26,979 bases of DNA from Betaproteobacteria bacterium (GCA_016717855.1 JADKEV010000041.1:1-26979); one strand, 5' to 3'; shown: positions 1 to 9,929, numbered from the stretch's first letter. Program-made: numbers and translations. The notes: generated from the sequence alone by a model not told the origin.

Positions 1-227
1 TCTCGCCCTCCCCGGTCGTCGCCACGTACGCACGCGACGTCGGCGGACTTAGCTTCGCCTCGTCCAGCAACTCGTCGTAACCCCTGCTGCATCAGGTCCG
101 TCAGCGCGCCAGCAGATCCGTTCGCCAGCGCTTGGCGATCCACCTCGTGCTACGTACCGTCGTTCCGGAACAGGACGGACTTCCACCGCGCCGGAGCCGA
201 TATCGATTTTACCCAATGTGAAGTCAT
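1..227 (-). CDS. bcrD: Benzoyl-CoA reductase subunit D, N-terminal part, cut by window edge
   Basis: BcrD is one of the two ATPase subunits of class I benzoyl-CoA reductase and, with BcrA, holds the bridging [4Fe-4S] cluster. Only about the first 75 codons are in the window. The ATG (227-225) overlaps the bcrA stop as ATGA. After one frame correction the start reads MTSLGKIDIGSGAVE, the ASKHA-type phosphate-binding beginning of the family. Near the edge YVATTGEGE matches the conserved motif of BcrD/HgdC-type activases. Between these are at least one more frame break and an in-frame TAG (in DGT-stop-HEVDR, probably a Trp codon TGG in the real gene). Identity comes from these motifs and the position directly after bcrA. 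The missing C-terminus and any downstream ferredoxin gene lie off the left edge. Confidence 0.8.
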
Positions 228-1593
228 TTACCGACCTCCATTCGCTGCGGCTTCCAAACCCGCGCCTCGATTGCCTTGCCTGCCTCGACCACCGCGCGCC
301 ACGCGAACGTCGCCGCGCCGCCCAGCGCGCCGGTGTAGATCAGTCAGGTTGATGTTCAGCGTCCGTCTGCGCTAGTTCTCGTGGATCAGCGCGAGCATAC
401 CGACGACCGCGGCTTCGTTCTTAGCCACGCCGCCGGTGAACGTGAATTCGTTGCGCACGCCGCCGGAGCGCGCGAGGAGATCGACATCGCGCAGGATGAT
501 CGCCAAGTGCAGCCGCCGCGAGGATGTCCTCGCGCTTCTCGCCAGCGACAGCCGGTGCGCAGCTCCGCCCCGGCGAACACCGTGCAGGTCAAATTGATCC
601 GCACCGTCTTGGTTGCCTTCTTCGCCAGCGGACCCAGCTCTTGCAGGCCCATGTTCATCGTCGGCGGTATAGCCCGGGTACCGGCCACAGCCCGCCGCGC
701 GGCGATCGTTCATCTGGAAGCTCTCGACGATGCCGTGCGGGTCGACCTGGATCGCCTTGGTGTCCTGGCCGCCGATATCGGCACGGTCGCGGTGCCCGGA
801 TACATCACGTGCGACCCAGGCCGTGGCACGGGATCTCCGGGCGGACGTGCTCCTTGGAAAGCGGCAGCCGCGCCGGCCGAAGCCGGTGCCGCCCCACGAC
901 GTAAGGTCTCCTCCATCTCCATGTCCAGCATGCCCTTGATCGGCGCGCGCACCTGGTCGCTGCGATCCGGCTGCGTCTCGGGCATCGCGCGGAACGTGCG
1001 GTCCGAGCGCGGCCAGCAGGTGGGCTGACCAGTCGCCGTAGACCCGGTTCTCGACTTCGATGATCAGGCGGTCGAACACGTTGAGCAGGAAGTCGTAGCG
1101 TATCCCCGCTTCCTTGGCGACGGGCTCGCCGGTCGCCAGGTACTGGCTGCCGGCGATGTCGCGGAAAGTCGGACTGACGCCGCGCGCCCGGGGCGAACAG
1201 CGCCGCCGCCTCGTCGGCAAGACGGCGGAAGACCTTTCTCTCCCAGCGCCGTAACCGCCGGCCCGCTGTCGCCGAAGCGTGCGGTCTCCACGTTGCGCCG
1301 GCAGGTCGCTTCCAGGTCCGCGAGCTGCTCCAGATACTGCTCCAGCCGGAAATCACGCTCGAGCTGCGCCAGGAACGCGTCGAGCGAATCCCGGAGGCGC
1401 CGGTCTGGCTCAGCGCCTGCCGGAACAGGTAGAAGCGGCCGTTGATCAGCGCCTCACGCCTGGCGATCGCCGCCGCGGTGTCGTAGTTGGACCGCGAGTT
1501 GGTGATGCGGCGGCCCAGGATGTTCTGGTGTTCGTCCGATCACCACCGCCTTGGTGGTGGTCGACCCGGATCGATGCCGATAAAGCGGCGCAC
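224..1593 (-). CDS. bcrA: Benzoyl-CoA reductase subunit A (ATPase), frameshifted
   Basis: BcrA is an ATPase subunit of the cytoplasmic enzyme that couples ATP hydrolysis to two-electron reduction of benzoyl-CoA to cyclohexa-1,5-diene-1-carbonyl-CoA. The start is the GTG at 1593, behind a GAGGAG six bases upstream that overlaps the bcrB stop. Readable pieces across several frames, in order: RRFIGIDPG then TTTKAVVI (phosphate 1 loop), GEPVAKEAGIRYDFLLNVFD, RLPLSKEHVRPEI, DIGGQDTKAIQVD (phosphate 2), MNDRRAAGCGRY, TCTVFAGAEL, FTGGVAKNEAAV (adenosine motif), DSIYTGALGGAAF and the end RMEVGK. About 456 codons, near family length. At least eight indels break it. The first cluster-ligand Cys (expected NDRCAAG) reads Arg through one base at 701; the second (TCTVF) is intact. 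Function is secure; integrity in the cell cannot be judged here. Confidence 0.88.
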
Positions 1594-1599
1594 TGCCTT

Positions 1600-1605
1600 C
1601 TCCTC
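1600..1605 (-). promoter_or_regulatory. Ribosome binding site fixing the bcrA GTG start
   Basis: GAGGAG on the minus strand lies six bases before the GTG at 1593-1591 and overlaps the TGA of bcrB (1606-1604). This supports translational coupling of bcrB and bcrA and decides the non-ATG start. Confidence 0.6.
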
Positions 1606-2918
1606 AATGAACCAGCGTGGCGCGTTTTTGTGATCATCTGGAAGTAGCTCTCCAGCCGGTTCTTGATGTTCGCCGCCCGAAGTAACGCGGGTCGACCAGG
1701 TCGGACTCGATGAACGCCGCCGGCTTGCCGGTGCGCTTTTCAACTTCGCGCAGGATCAGCAGCTGCCCGGCCGGCTGTTTGCGGCTCTTGATCGAGTTTA
1801 TCAGCAGGCCGTCGGCCCCTGGTATTCCTCGATGTGCGGCAGATCATGTCGATCCGCTGCGGGAAGTTGAGGTTAGTGTAGCAGCCCAGGCAATAGCGCG
1901 CCAGCGACTCCAGCGGCTCGTCGGGGTTACATGGCGGAAGCCGAAGTCGTAGACCCCGCCCACCTTGGAATACGTGCTGGCGACGATCACCGCGCCCTCG
2001 TCGTAGAACATCTTCCAGAAGTCGCGAAAGCTAGTCCAGTTGGGCGGGCCTTCGACGACCAACCGGTACTTTTCCTCGGTGAGCTCGCCCTCGGGAGTGA
2101 TCGGTCCCTTCCCCTCAGCGATCCGTTGCTCGATCTCCTTCTTGAGCACCCGGTAGTACTCGGTCGCCTCGGGCGTGCCGCGGAAGGCGGTGAAGATCGG
2201 CCCGATGTAGTAGACGCGCCGAAGTACCCGTCGATGGGGCTGGGCTTGTGCTTGGCCGACTGCGGCACCCACACCAGGTCCTCTTCGCCCTTGGCCGACT
2301 CGCGCATGTACTGGCGCAGCCGGTCGATGTCGAACTTCACGCCGGAGACGCGCTCCAGCGCCGGAATCACCGTCTCCTTCAGCTGCTTGACCACGTACTG
2401 GACCATGTTGGGCGAGATCTTTGCCGTCGCCCTGGATAGGGCACGTGCAGCATCGTGGCTTCGCAGCCGTACTTCTGCCGGATCAGCTCGAACCACTTCG
2501 CGAAGGTGAAGCAGCCGGTGTACGAGAGCAGCAGGATGTCCGGCAGGCATCGGCTCGCCGGTCGGCCCGATGTCGCCGCCCAGCATCATCCGAGGTCGGC
2601 TTTCACGTACGTGCACGTCTTCCGAGTGGCCGTCGCTCGGCGTCCATGATCATCTTGCCGGACTTCTTCCGCATCCCGTTCTGCAGCGTTGGTCTCGGGC
2701 AGGCTGCGCGCGAAATCGAAGCACATCAGCAACTCGTTCAGATTGCCCGGCACGAACGTCGCCGAGATCTTGCGGCCCGTGTCGTGCGCGGTTGCCAGCT
2801 CGTGATAGTTCTTGTTGATCAGTTCTTTCTGCAGCCACATCGCGTCCTCTTTCTGGACCGGGGCGACGGGCTTTTTCGGTGCCGCGGAAGACGGCATGAC
2901 TTTGATGGCGGAACTCAT
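1604..2918 (-). CDS. bcrB: Benzoyl-CoA reductase subunit B, frameshifted
   Basis: BcrB is one of the two subunits of the substrate-reducing half of benzoyl-CoA reductase (HgdB/2-hydroxyacyl-CoA dehydratase fold), which with BcrC binds benzoyl-CoA and iron-sulfur clusters. The N-terminus MSSAIKVMPSSAAPKKP and ELINKNYHELATAHDTGRK are intact. Later pieces in other frames include ERVSGVKFDIDRLRQYM, EEDLVWVPQSAKHKPSP, RRVYYIGPIFTAFRGTPEA, GPPNWTSFRDFWKMFYDEGA and ARYCLGCYTNLNFP. The end reads LESYFQMITKRATLVH if one A of the AAAAA run near 1630 is dropped. About 438 codons, the usual BcrB length. Breaks fall near 2690, 2440, 2225, 1930, 1820 and 1630. A GAGGAG lies ten bases before the ATG. It sits between bcrC (36-base gap) and bcrA, the Thauera order. 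Confidence 0.88.
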
Positions 2919-2954
2919 GGCTGGAAGTCTCCTCGGTTCTCAACAGGGGCGCCG

Positions 2955-4117
2955 TCAGGCGGCGCTCCAGAGCTTGATCGAATCGGCGAACGTCCCCGCC
3001 TGCTCGCGGATGGGCGCCATCTGGCCCGTGTTCTCGGCGTACTTGAACGCGGTGTACGGGACCTGTTTAGCCAGGATGTCCTGCAGCATCGGCCGCTCCA
3101 GCAGCGCCGGGTCGCAGAACGACGGCGCGGCGAAGATCACGCCCTCGGCGCCGTTGGACTTCACCTGGTGCAGCAGATACTGGCCCTTGTCTTCCTTTTT
3201 CACGTCGTACTTCGAAGCGGTCGACGCCGAGCGGTGCAGGAAGGCTTTGGACAATTCTTCCAGTGGGTCGCCGGTGACCGGGACGTCGTCGAGCAGCCAG
3301 CGCAGCACCAGCATGAAGTCGTCGTCGACGATGTAGCAGCCGGCCATCTCGATCGACTTGATCAGTCCCAGCGGCGGCTGCTCGCAGAACGCGCCGGTGA
3401 CGACGATGCGCGCGTTGTCGCGTTGCGGCCGCTTTTCCGTGTCGACCGCGGCGATGTAGTCGCGCACCAGTTGCGTGTGCTCTTCCGGCGGCAGCACCAT
3501 CCCGGTGCGCAGCACCAGGTAGACCTCGTAGGAGAGCGCCTGCCAGGTTTGAGGGCGCGGTACCGGTTAGCTCCTGCACCGCGCGGCGGTTCTCGTTGTA
3601 CGGCGATCGAAGCGCCGCAGGTCGTCGTCGGTGATCGGGCGTCCCGCGAGCTGGCCCAGGCCCTCGCGCAGCACCTGCATTTCCTCGATATAGAATTCGC
3701 CGCCGACGTTGTCCTGGTAGTTCTGCGGGACGTCGATGCCAGCGGACGTACTTGTCCTTGAACAGGATTTGCCACATCCCCGACAGGTTGCGGATCACGT
3801 CGCAAATGGACGGGAACAGCATGCCGTCGAGGCAGTCGAGGCGTCCGGTCAGCCCCATCTCCAGCGTCGAGCGCGGGATCCGGCAGATGTAGCTCTGGTA
3901 GTACGCGTCGCCCTGGATGACCTCGAGCTGGTCGCCGCCGCCCATGATGCCGACCGGCAGCATGCCCGCGGCGTGGATGATCTCGCGCGGCACGTAGACC
4001 GGCATGAAGCCGACCGCCTTGCGCCCCGGCTGCGCGCGCCTTCCATTCCTTGACCGAATTGAAGTGCAGGTCGTCGAACAACGCCTCGCAGCGCTGGATG
4101 ATCGTGCCGACTGTCAT
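2955..4117 (-). CDS. bcrC: Benzoyl-CoA reductase subunit C, frameshifted
   Basis: BcrC is the second substrate-binding subunit of class I benzoyl-CoA reductase, in the same fold family as BcrB. The start MTVGTIIQRCEALFDDLHFN follows AAGGAGG five bases upstream. After a break near 4020 the protein continues MPVYVPREIIHAAGMLPVGI and CRIPRSTLEMGLTGRLDCLD. After breaks near 3740 and 3600-3540 it resumes with MVLPPEEHTQLVRDYIAAVD, ITGAFCEQPPLGLIKSIEM-type sequence (here VTGAFCEQPP) and GVIFAAPSFCDPALLERPM, ending IKLWSAA. The Cys residues of CRIP, LDCLD, FCEQPP and FCDP fit the cluster and active-site Cys pattern of this fold. About 387 codons, shorter than BcrB, which with its position next to dch supports the C assignment. 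Confidence 0.88.
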
Positions 4118-4135
4118 GTGGCCTCCTTGCCCGCT

Positions 4136-4910
4136 CTACCGGTGTTGCCATTGGGCCGGACGCTTGGCGAGAAAAGCATCCAGACCTTCGTTCGCATCGT
4201 GGGTGCGCATCAGGCGCTCCAGGTACAACTGTTCGACTTCGGCGAGCCGGCGCCTGGCCGTCGCGACGTAATCCTTCCGCACCGCCATAAGCGCGCGCAA
4301 GCCAGCGCCGCGCTGCTCTTGCCCGCCACTTCCCGGTCGAACCAGGCCAGCGCCGCGGCTTCCGGGTCCTGGTTCACGTGGAAGGCCAGGCCGGCAGTCT
4401 TCGCTTCCTCGGCGTCGAGGCTGCGTCCGGTCAGCAACATTTCCTCCGCGGCGGCCTGCCCCACGCGCGCGGGCAACCGCACGCTGCGCGGCCAAGCGCG
4501 AACAGCCCCAGCCGGATTTCCGGCTGGCCGAATTTCGCGTCGTTGCCGGCAAAGATCAGGCTGCCGCCCAGCGCGACTTCGAGGCCGCCGCCCAGGCACT
4601 GGCCGCGCACGGCGACCACGATGGGCGCGGGCCATTCCAGCATCTCGAGGATCAGTTCGTGCAGGCTGGAGAGCATCGCAGCGCATTGCGCGGGAAGATG
4701 TTCCTCGACGCTGGCGCCGAAGCTGAAGTGCGGGCCTTCGGCATCGAGCAGCGCGGCCAGCAGTCCGGGCTTGCCGCGGTGCGCGGCCAGCGCCTCGCGC
4801 AGCGCCGCGATCATCGCCGCGTCGACGATGTTGGCCTTCGGCCGGGCGAAGCGCATGCGGAGCAGCGCACCGTCGCGATCGGTCCAGACCTTGAGCGGAG
4901 AGTCGCTCAT
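4136..4910 (-). CDS. dch: Cyclohexa-1,5-dienecarbonyl-CoA hydratase, frameshifted
   Basis: Dch adds water to the dienoyl-CoA product of benzoyl-CoA reductase to give 6-hydroxycyclohex-1-ene-1-carbonyl-CoA. It is a crotonase-fold protein of about 258 codons, the family length. The N-terminus MSDSPLKVWTDRDGALLRM leads to RFARPKANIVDAAMIAAL, the oxyanion-hole segment GPHFSFGASVEEHLP and PIVVAVRGQCLGGGLEVAL. Frame breaks near 4495 (after RLGLFAL) and 4310 separate the C-terminal pieces GQAAAEEMLLTGRSLDAEEA and LMRTHDANEGLDAFLAKRPA. The ATG overlaps the TGA of oah as ATGA, so the two are probably translationally coupled, and bcrC begins 18 bases after its stop. Fold and context are both clear. Confidence 0.9.
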
Positions 4911-5965
4911 TTGCGGGCGGCCGGCATCAGGCTATCGGTGAAGGTTTCGTCCCAGCCCTGGCCCGCGGCCAGCGCCTGGCGCAGCGCGACGAAATCGACC
5001 TAGCCACGCGCGCGAGTCTTCCTTGTTCCGGTTCCAGGATTCGAGCTTGGGCTTGCGCAATTCCTCGAGCGTCTTCGTCGTGCAGTCGGGGAAGGTCAGC
5101 AGCATCTTCGCGCACAATTCCTCGACCTTGGCATCCAGCAGCGAGAGGTCGACGGTCCCGCGGGCGAGCAGCGCCTTGCCTGCCTTCTGCGCGTCACCGG
5201 TCTTCGGCTCGCCGAAGGTGAAGCGCCGACTCGTCGGCCATCCGCTGCGTTTCCACCAGCGGGTTGGCGACGAACTGGTCGATCTTCAGCGCCGGCACGA
5301 TGTCGGTGAGGATGCCCAGCCAGTACGCCTTGTGCGCCGAAAACGGCTCGCCCAGCACGCAGGCCATCATCGAGCGCTCGCGCCTATCATCACCGGCAGG
5401 AAGTCGGTCGCGCCGCCGATCGGCGCGGAGCCATGCCCCGGGACCGGCCTGCCCGAACCGGGCGAGATCCTGCGCGACGGTGAAGTCGCAGGCCGTCCCG
5501 ATCTCCTGACCGCCGCCGATCCGCATGCCGTTGACGCGGCAGATGACCGGCTTGTCGCAGCCGAGGATGGCCGACACCATGTCGTTGAACAGCCGCATGT
5601 ACTGCCGGTACTCCTGCGGGTGGCCCGCGTAATACTCGGCGTATTCCTTGGTGTTGCCGCCGGTGCAGAACGCCTTGTCGCCCACGCCGGTGAAGACGAC
5701 GCAGTTGACGTCGCGCGCGTTCGACGCGGCGCGAAAGGGGGCCAGGATCACGCCTGACCATGTCGGTCGTGTACGAGTTGTACTGGACCGGGTTGTCCAG
5801 CCAGATCCACGCGTTGTACAGCCCGGGGACGACCTTGCCATCGGGCGTCTTCGCCGGCCGCTTCTCAAAGCGGACGCCGGGGCGGCTGATGTCGTCGACG
5901 ATGTCGTGGTTCTTGAATTCGTGGAGGGCGCCGGCGAGGCCGGGCTCGACTGGGATGGCGGTCAT
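4907..5965 (-). CDS. oah: 6-oxocyclohex-1-ene-1-carbonyl-CoA hydrolase, frameshifted
   Basis: Oah adds two waters to 6-oxocyclohex-1-enecarbonyl-CoA and opens the ring, giving 3-hydroxypimelyl-CoA. It is a large crotonase-family protein, here about 353 codons. The start MTAIPVEPGLAGALHEFKNH follows AGGAG with a five-base spacer. Pieces in order: GLYNAWIWLDNPVQYNSYTT, NCVVFTGVGDKAFCTGGNTK (oxyanion region), KPVICRVNGMRIGGGQEIGT, APIGGATDFLPVMIG, MMACVLGEPFSAHKAYWLGI, ALLARGTVDLSLLDAKVEEL, LEELRKPKLESWNRNKE and the end GWDETFTDSLMPAARK. Breaks lie near 5755, 5440, 5385, 5225 and 5000. The stop overlaps the dch start. NTKEYAEYYAGHPQEYR distinguishes Oah from ordinary enoyl-CoA hydratases. Confidence 0.9.
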
Positions 5966-5996
5966 AGGGGCTCCTGAAGTGGGAGGGAAAGTGAAA

Positions 5997-7062
5997 TCAG
6001 TGCGCCGGCGTCAGCACCACGCGGCGCTTGATCGTCCGGTCGTGAACGGCGGCGAAAACCTGGTTGATGTCGGCCAGCGGATGGGTCTCGACGAAGGGCT
6101 TGACGCGCACCTTGCCCTCGAGCACCAGGTCCAGCGCCGCGGGATAGCGCTCCGGCGGGCAACCCCAGTTGCCCAGCGCGCGCGCGTCGAAGGCCATCAG
6201 GTTGGACAGGCGCACTTCGATCTTCGCCATCGTGAACCCGACGATGCCCAACGTTGCGCCGTGAACCAGCAGGCTCCACGCGGTCAACTGCCCGGCGGCG
6301 GTGCCCGAGCATTCGAAGATGAACCATTCGGTCGCAGGCAGGCCCCGGTCTTTCGCGAACTGCAGGATCGCCGCCTTGAGTGCCTTGGCGTCGTAGCTGG
6401 CGGCATTGAGGGTGAGCGCGGCGCCGTAGCCGGCGACCGCCTCGAGCTTGGCCGCGTCGACATCGACGGCGACGACGGTGGCGCCGAACGCAGCCGCTAC
6501 CTGCACGCAGTAGCCGCCGACGCCGCCGGCGCCGATCACGATGGCGAGGCTGCCGGGCTTTCACGCCTGCGCGCACGACCGCCGCATAAGGCGTGGTCAG
6601 CGCTCGGCGACCACCGAGACTTCGGCCAGCGTGAGCCCGGCCGCGGCGAGGCGCGCCTCATCGACCGGGCACAAGCCTCGTGCAGGAACGGTGATGTGGG
6701 TGGCAAAGCCGCCCTGGATGTCGTTGCCGGGCATCTGCTGCTTGCGGCAGATCTCCGGACGACCGTTCCGGCACAGGTCGCATTCGCCGCAGGCGACGAC
6801 CGCCAGGACGATGACCGCCCAAGCCACGACTCGGCGCCGGCGCCGGCCGCGACCACATGGCCGCTGATCTCGTGCCCCAGCGCCAGCGTGGCGCGTGGTT
6901 CGTGCGCACGCCATCGTAGTAGTAGCCGAGATCCGTGTGGCAGACGCCGCAGCCGGCGACTTCGACGACGACGTGAGCGGCTGCCGGCGGCAGCGGATCG
7001 AACGCTTCGATGACCAGAGGCGCCTTCGGCGCGGTCATCACCCAGCGGTGGGCTGCAATCAT
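5997..7062 (-). CDS. had: 6-hydroxycyclohex-1-ene-1-carbonyl-CoA dehydrogenase, frameshifted
   Basis: Had oxidises 6-hydroxycyclohex-1-enecarbonyl-CoA to the 6-oxo compound with NAD+. It is a medium-chain zinc-type alcohol dehydrogenase of about 355 codons. Seen in order: GCGVCHTDLGYYYDG (catalytic-zinc Cys), a GHEISGHVV-type segment, CGECDLCRNGRPEICRKQQM (structural-zinc Cys set), GNDIQGGFATHITVPARGLC, the Rossmann loop GAGGVGGYCVQVAAAFGATV followed by VDVD, and the C-terminus HDRTIKRRVVLTPAH. Breaks lie near 6890 and 6600-6550. The ATG at 7062 has GAGGAG six bases upstream and is preferred over the later Met at 7038. It is the first gene of the minus-strand operon, and the probable operon promoter lies just upstream. 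Confidence 0.9.
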
Positions 7063-7145
7063 GCCTGTCTCCTCGTTCTCCCGGGCCGGTTGTCGCCTGG
7101 CTCTGTGGTCATCGTCCGGTCGCTGCGCCGTTATTGCGGTAGGGC

Positions 7146-7175
7146 TTGACGACCGGTTGCGCTATAAATTAGTAT
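7146..7175 (+). promoter_or_regulatory. Candidate promoter of the korAB operon, overlapping the opposite promoter region
   Basis: On the plus strand TTGACG (7146-7151) and TAGTAT (7170-7175) are 18 bases apart, a reasonable sigma70 pair facing korA, whose GTG is about 80 bases downstream. It lies back to back with the candidate had promoter, so one regulator could act on both arms. The -10 has two mismatches and the call is tentative. Confidence 0.35.
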
Positions 7176-7176
7176 T

Positions 7177-7205
7177 ACAGTACCGATTTACCAATTTGCT
7201 GTCAA
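7177..7205 (-). promoter_or_regulatory. Candidate sigma70-type promoter of the had-oah-dch-bcrCBAD operon
   Basis: On the minus strand a perfect TTGACA (7205-7200) is followed, after 17 bases, by TACTGT (7182-7177), a weak -10. It would start a transcript about 110 bases before the had ATG. The AT-rich patch 7160-7200 stands out in GC-rich surroundings. No clear BoxR/BzdR-type TGCA-N6-TGCA operator is visible, so the regulator is unknown. The assignment rests on sequence match and position only. Confidence 0.4.
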
Positions 7206-7256
7206 GTGGGTTTTTGCAACCTCCCCTTAAACTGCAGAATTGATCTGGAGACCACC

Positions 7257-9084
7257 GTGACCAAGACCAAGAATTCAGGCCCGGCGCCCGCCCGCAAAGC
7301 GGCGGCGCGGCAGCCCGGCATCGCGCTGGCGCTGGCCGGCTCCGGGGGCGCCGGCGTGATGACGGCGGGGAACATGCTGCTGAAGGCGGCGGCGGCCCGC
7401 GGGTCTCTACGGCCTGATGGTCGCTCCAGCGGACCGCAGATCCGCGGCGGCGAAGCCGCGGCGCTGCTGCGCTTCTCGTCGCAGCCGCTGGACAATCTGG
7501 GCGACCGCTTCGATTACCTCGTCGCCATCGACTGGCAGAACGTCCATCGCTTCGCCGATGAAATCCCGCTGGATGCGGCGAGCCTGATCGTCGGCGACCC
7601 CGACCAGGAGCGCGGCGCCCGAGGAGAGTTTCACCCGCACCGGCGCCGCCACGCACGAACTTCCGATGAAGAAGATCGCCAAGTCCATACCGGGCTCGTG
7701 GCCCAACATGGTGGCGTTGGGCCTGGCCGCCGGGCTGATCGGGCTGCCGCTGGCCATGGTGAAGAAGATCGCGGCCAAGTCGATCAAGAAGTCCGCCGAC
7801 GGTCCCGCCGCGACGCACGCGGCGATCGAGGCCGGCTATGCCGAGGCAACCGCCATCGCCCCGGCCGGACGCGCGGCGCACATCGCGGCCAGGTCCGAGG
7901 GCGCATCCGGCGCGGGCGATGGTGATCGCGGCCGCCACTGGCTGATCACCGGCAACGAAGCCGCCGGCTACGGCGCACTCAAGGGCGGCGTGCGCTTCGT
8001 CGCCGCGTATCCGATCACTCCGGCCACCGAAGTCCTCGAATGGCTTGCCCCGGCGCTGACCGCGATCGGTGGCGTGCTGGTGCAGGCCGAGGACGAATTG
8101 GCCTCGATCAACATGATCATCGGCGCGTCGTTCGGCGGCGTGCCGTCGCTCACCGCAACATCCGGCCCCGGGCTCTCGCTGATGACCGAAGCGCTGGGCC
8201 TGGCCGTCGCGGCGGAAGTCCCCATCGTCGTCGTCGATGTGATGCGCGGCGGCCCGTCGACCGGAATTCCCGCGAAAAGCGAGCAGAGCGACCTGTCGCT
8301 GGCCGTCAACGGCCTGCATGCGACGCGCCGCGGCTGGTCATCGCATCCAACTCGATCGCCGACTGCATGCTGGCCACGCAATGGGCGGTGCACCTGGCCG
8401 AGACGCTGCAGGCGCCCGCGATCGTGCTCTCCGACCAGTTCATGGGCCAGTCCCGCGCGGTGGTCGCACGGCCCGCCGACGTCGCCTTCGCCGGCCAGCG
8501 CACGACCGCGCCGGCGCGCGTCAACGGCGACGCCGAACCGTACAAGCGCTACCTGGTCGACGCGAGCGGTGTCTCGCCGATGGCCATCCCCGGCACGCCG
8601 GGCGCCGCGTACACGGCAGACGGCCTGGAACACAACGAGCGCGGCATTCCCTCCAGCGGCGCGGCCGACCATATTGCGCAACTGGACAAGCGCGAACGGA
8701 AACTCGCCCAGACCGACTTCGGCGCGCGCTGGGCCGACATCGAGGGCGACGGACCGATCGCCGTGGTCACGTTCGGTTCCACCACCGGCGCCGCGCGCGA
8801 GGCGGTCGAACGGGCGCGCGCCGACGGCATCGCGGTCAGGCTGGTTTCGGTCCGGCTGCTCGCCCCCGCCCGGCCCGAACTGTTCGCCGCCGCGCTTGAG
8901 AGGCGTCGAACGCGTCGTCGTCGTCGAGCAGAATCATGGCGGGCAGTTATTCCGCTATCTCAAGTTGGACTTCGACCTGCCGCGGGGCGCGGTCAGCTAC
9001 CGCCACCCGGGACCGCTGCCGATGCGGCCGGCGGAAATCCACAACCAGATCGTCGCGCTCGGCGCGGCAGGGAGCCAAGCATGA
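7257..9084 (+). CDS. korA: 2-oxoacid:ferredoxin oxidoreductase, fused gamma-alpha subunit, frameshifted
   Basis: KorA with KorB oxidatively decarboxylates a 2-oxoacid, probably 2-oxoglutarate, to the acyl-CoA and reduces ferredoxin, the electron donor of benzoyl-CoA reductase. About 609 codons, matching the large subunit of the two-subunit Thauera type. The gamma domain comes first: GIALALAGSGGAGVMTAGNM, RSSGPQIRGGEAAALLRFSS and DYLVAIDWQNVHRFADEIPL. The alpha domain follows: AAYPITPATEVLEWL, VQAEDELASINMIIGASFGG, TATSGPGLSLMTEALGLAVA and MRGGPSTGIPAKSEQSDL, with the C-terminal pieces GPIAVVTFGSTTGAAREAVE and ERVVVVEQNHGGQLFRYLKL. Breaks fall near 7405-7430, 7610, 8325 and 8900. The GTG start follows GGAG by six bases. 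Its stop overlaps the korB ATG. 2-oxoglutarate specificity is inferred from context. Confidence 0.85.
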
Positions 9085-9929
9085 ACACCGCGTCCGCCAC
9101 CGCTACCGCCACGGCGCCGGTCACCGCGTCGACCTTCAAGTCCGACTACAAGCCGATCTGGTGCCCGGGTTGCGGCGACTACTCGGTGCTCTCGTCGATC
9201 ACCAAGGCGCTGGCGCTGCTCAAGCTGCGGCCCGAGAACGTGGCCGCGGTGTCGGGCATCGGCTGCTCTTCGCGGATTCCGGCGTACACGACGTGCTACG
9301 GCTTCCACGGCGTACACGGCCGCTCGCTGGCCGCGGCGACGGGCCTGAAGGTCGCGCGCCCGGACCTGACTGTGCTGGTGGCCAGCGGCGACGGCGACGG
9401 CTACTCGATAGGCGGCGACCATTTCCTGCACGCCTGCCGGCGCAACGTCGACCTGACCTACATCGTGATGGACAATCACGTCTACGGGATGACCAAGGGC
9501 CAGCCCTCGCCCACCACCGAACCCGACTGGGATTCCAAGCTCTCGCCCGGCGGCACCGGGCTGCGGACCTTTCACCCGCTGGTGATCGCGCTGGCTGCCG
9601 GCGCGAACTTCATCGCGCGGGCGTTCGCGGGCGATCCCAACGGCACCGCAGCCATTCTCGCCGAGGCCATCAGCACGCCGGGCTTTTCGTTCGTCGAGAT
9701 CCTCTCGCCCTGCGTGACGTTCCGGCCCGAGCAGCGCGAATGGAAGAACCTGGTGCGCGCAACGCCGGTGGCGCCCACCAGCGATCCGTCGCGCGCCGCG
9801 CGCCGCATCATGACCGACGACGGCTTCAACATCGGGGTGCTGTACAAGGGCGAGCGCCCGCCCTACCAGCCGCCGCTGGGCAAGGCGAAAAAATCGGTTC
9901 CCGACCTGGAAAAAGGATTCGCGATATGA
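9081..9929 (+). CDS. korB: 2-oxoacid:ferredoxin oxidoreductase beta subunit
   Basis: KorB is the thiamine-diphosphate-binding beta subunit that completes KorAB. The 282-residue frame is intact. After a Thr/Ala-rich leader (about residues 1-22) come WCPGCGDYSVLSSITKAL (about 30-48), VSGIGCSSRIPAYTTCYGFH, GRSLAAATGLKVARPDLTVL, the ThDP/Mg motif GDGDGYSIGGDHFLHACRRN, MDNHVYGMTKGQPSPTT and SFVEILSPCVTFRPEQREW. No ferredoxin-type CxxCxxCxxxC domain is present, so an external ferredoxin is required. The start overlaps the korA stop (ATGA) and the stop overlaps the next ATG the same way, so korA, korB and the ferritin-like gene are probably translated together. It is one of the few unbroken frames in the left 10 kb. 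Confidence 0.92.
   Translation: MNTASATATATAPVTASTFKSDYKPIWCPGCGDYSVLSSITKALALLKLRPENVAAVSGIGCSSRIPAYTTCYGFHGVHGRSLAAATGLKVARPDLTVLVASGDGDGYSIGGDHFLHACRRNVDLTYIVMDNHVYGMTKGQPSPTTEPDWDSKLSPGGTGLRTFHPLVIALAAGANFIARAFAGDPNGTAAILAEAISTPGFSFVEILSPCVTFRPEQREWKNLVRATPVAPTSDPSRAARRIMTDDGFNIGVLYKGERPPYQPPLGKAKKSVPDLEKGFAI

Noticed and set aside
2421..3761. A 446-codon open frame on the plus strand.
   Set aside because: It lies antisense to bcrB/bcrC, is rich in Arg, Gly, His and Leu in a way typical of GC-rich shadow frames, and shows no family motif; the minus-strand pieces are clear BcrB and BcrC.
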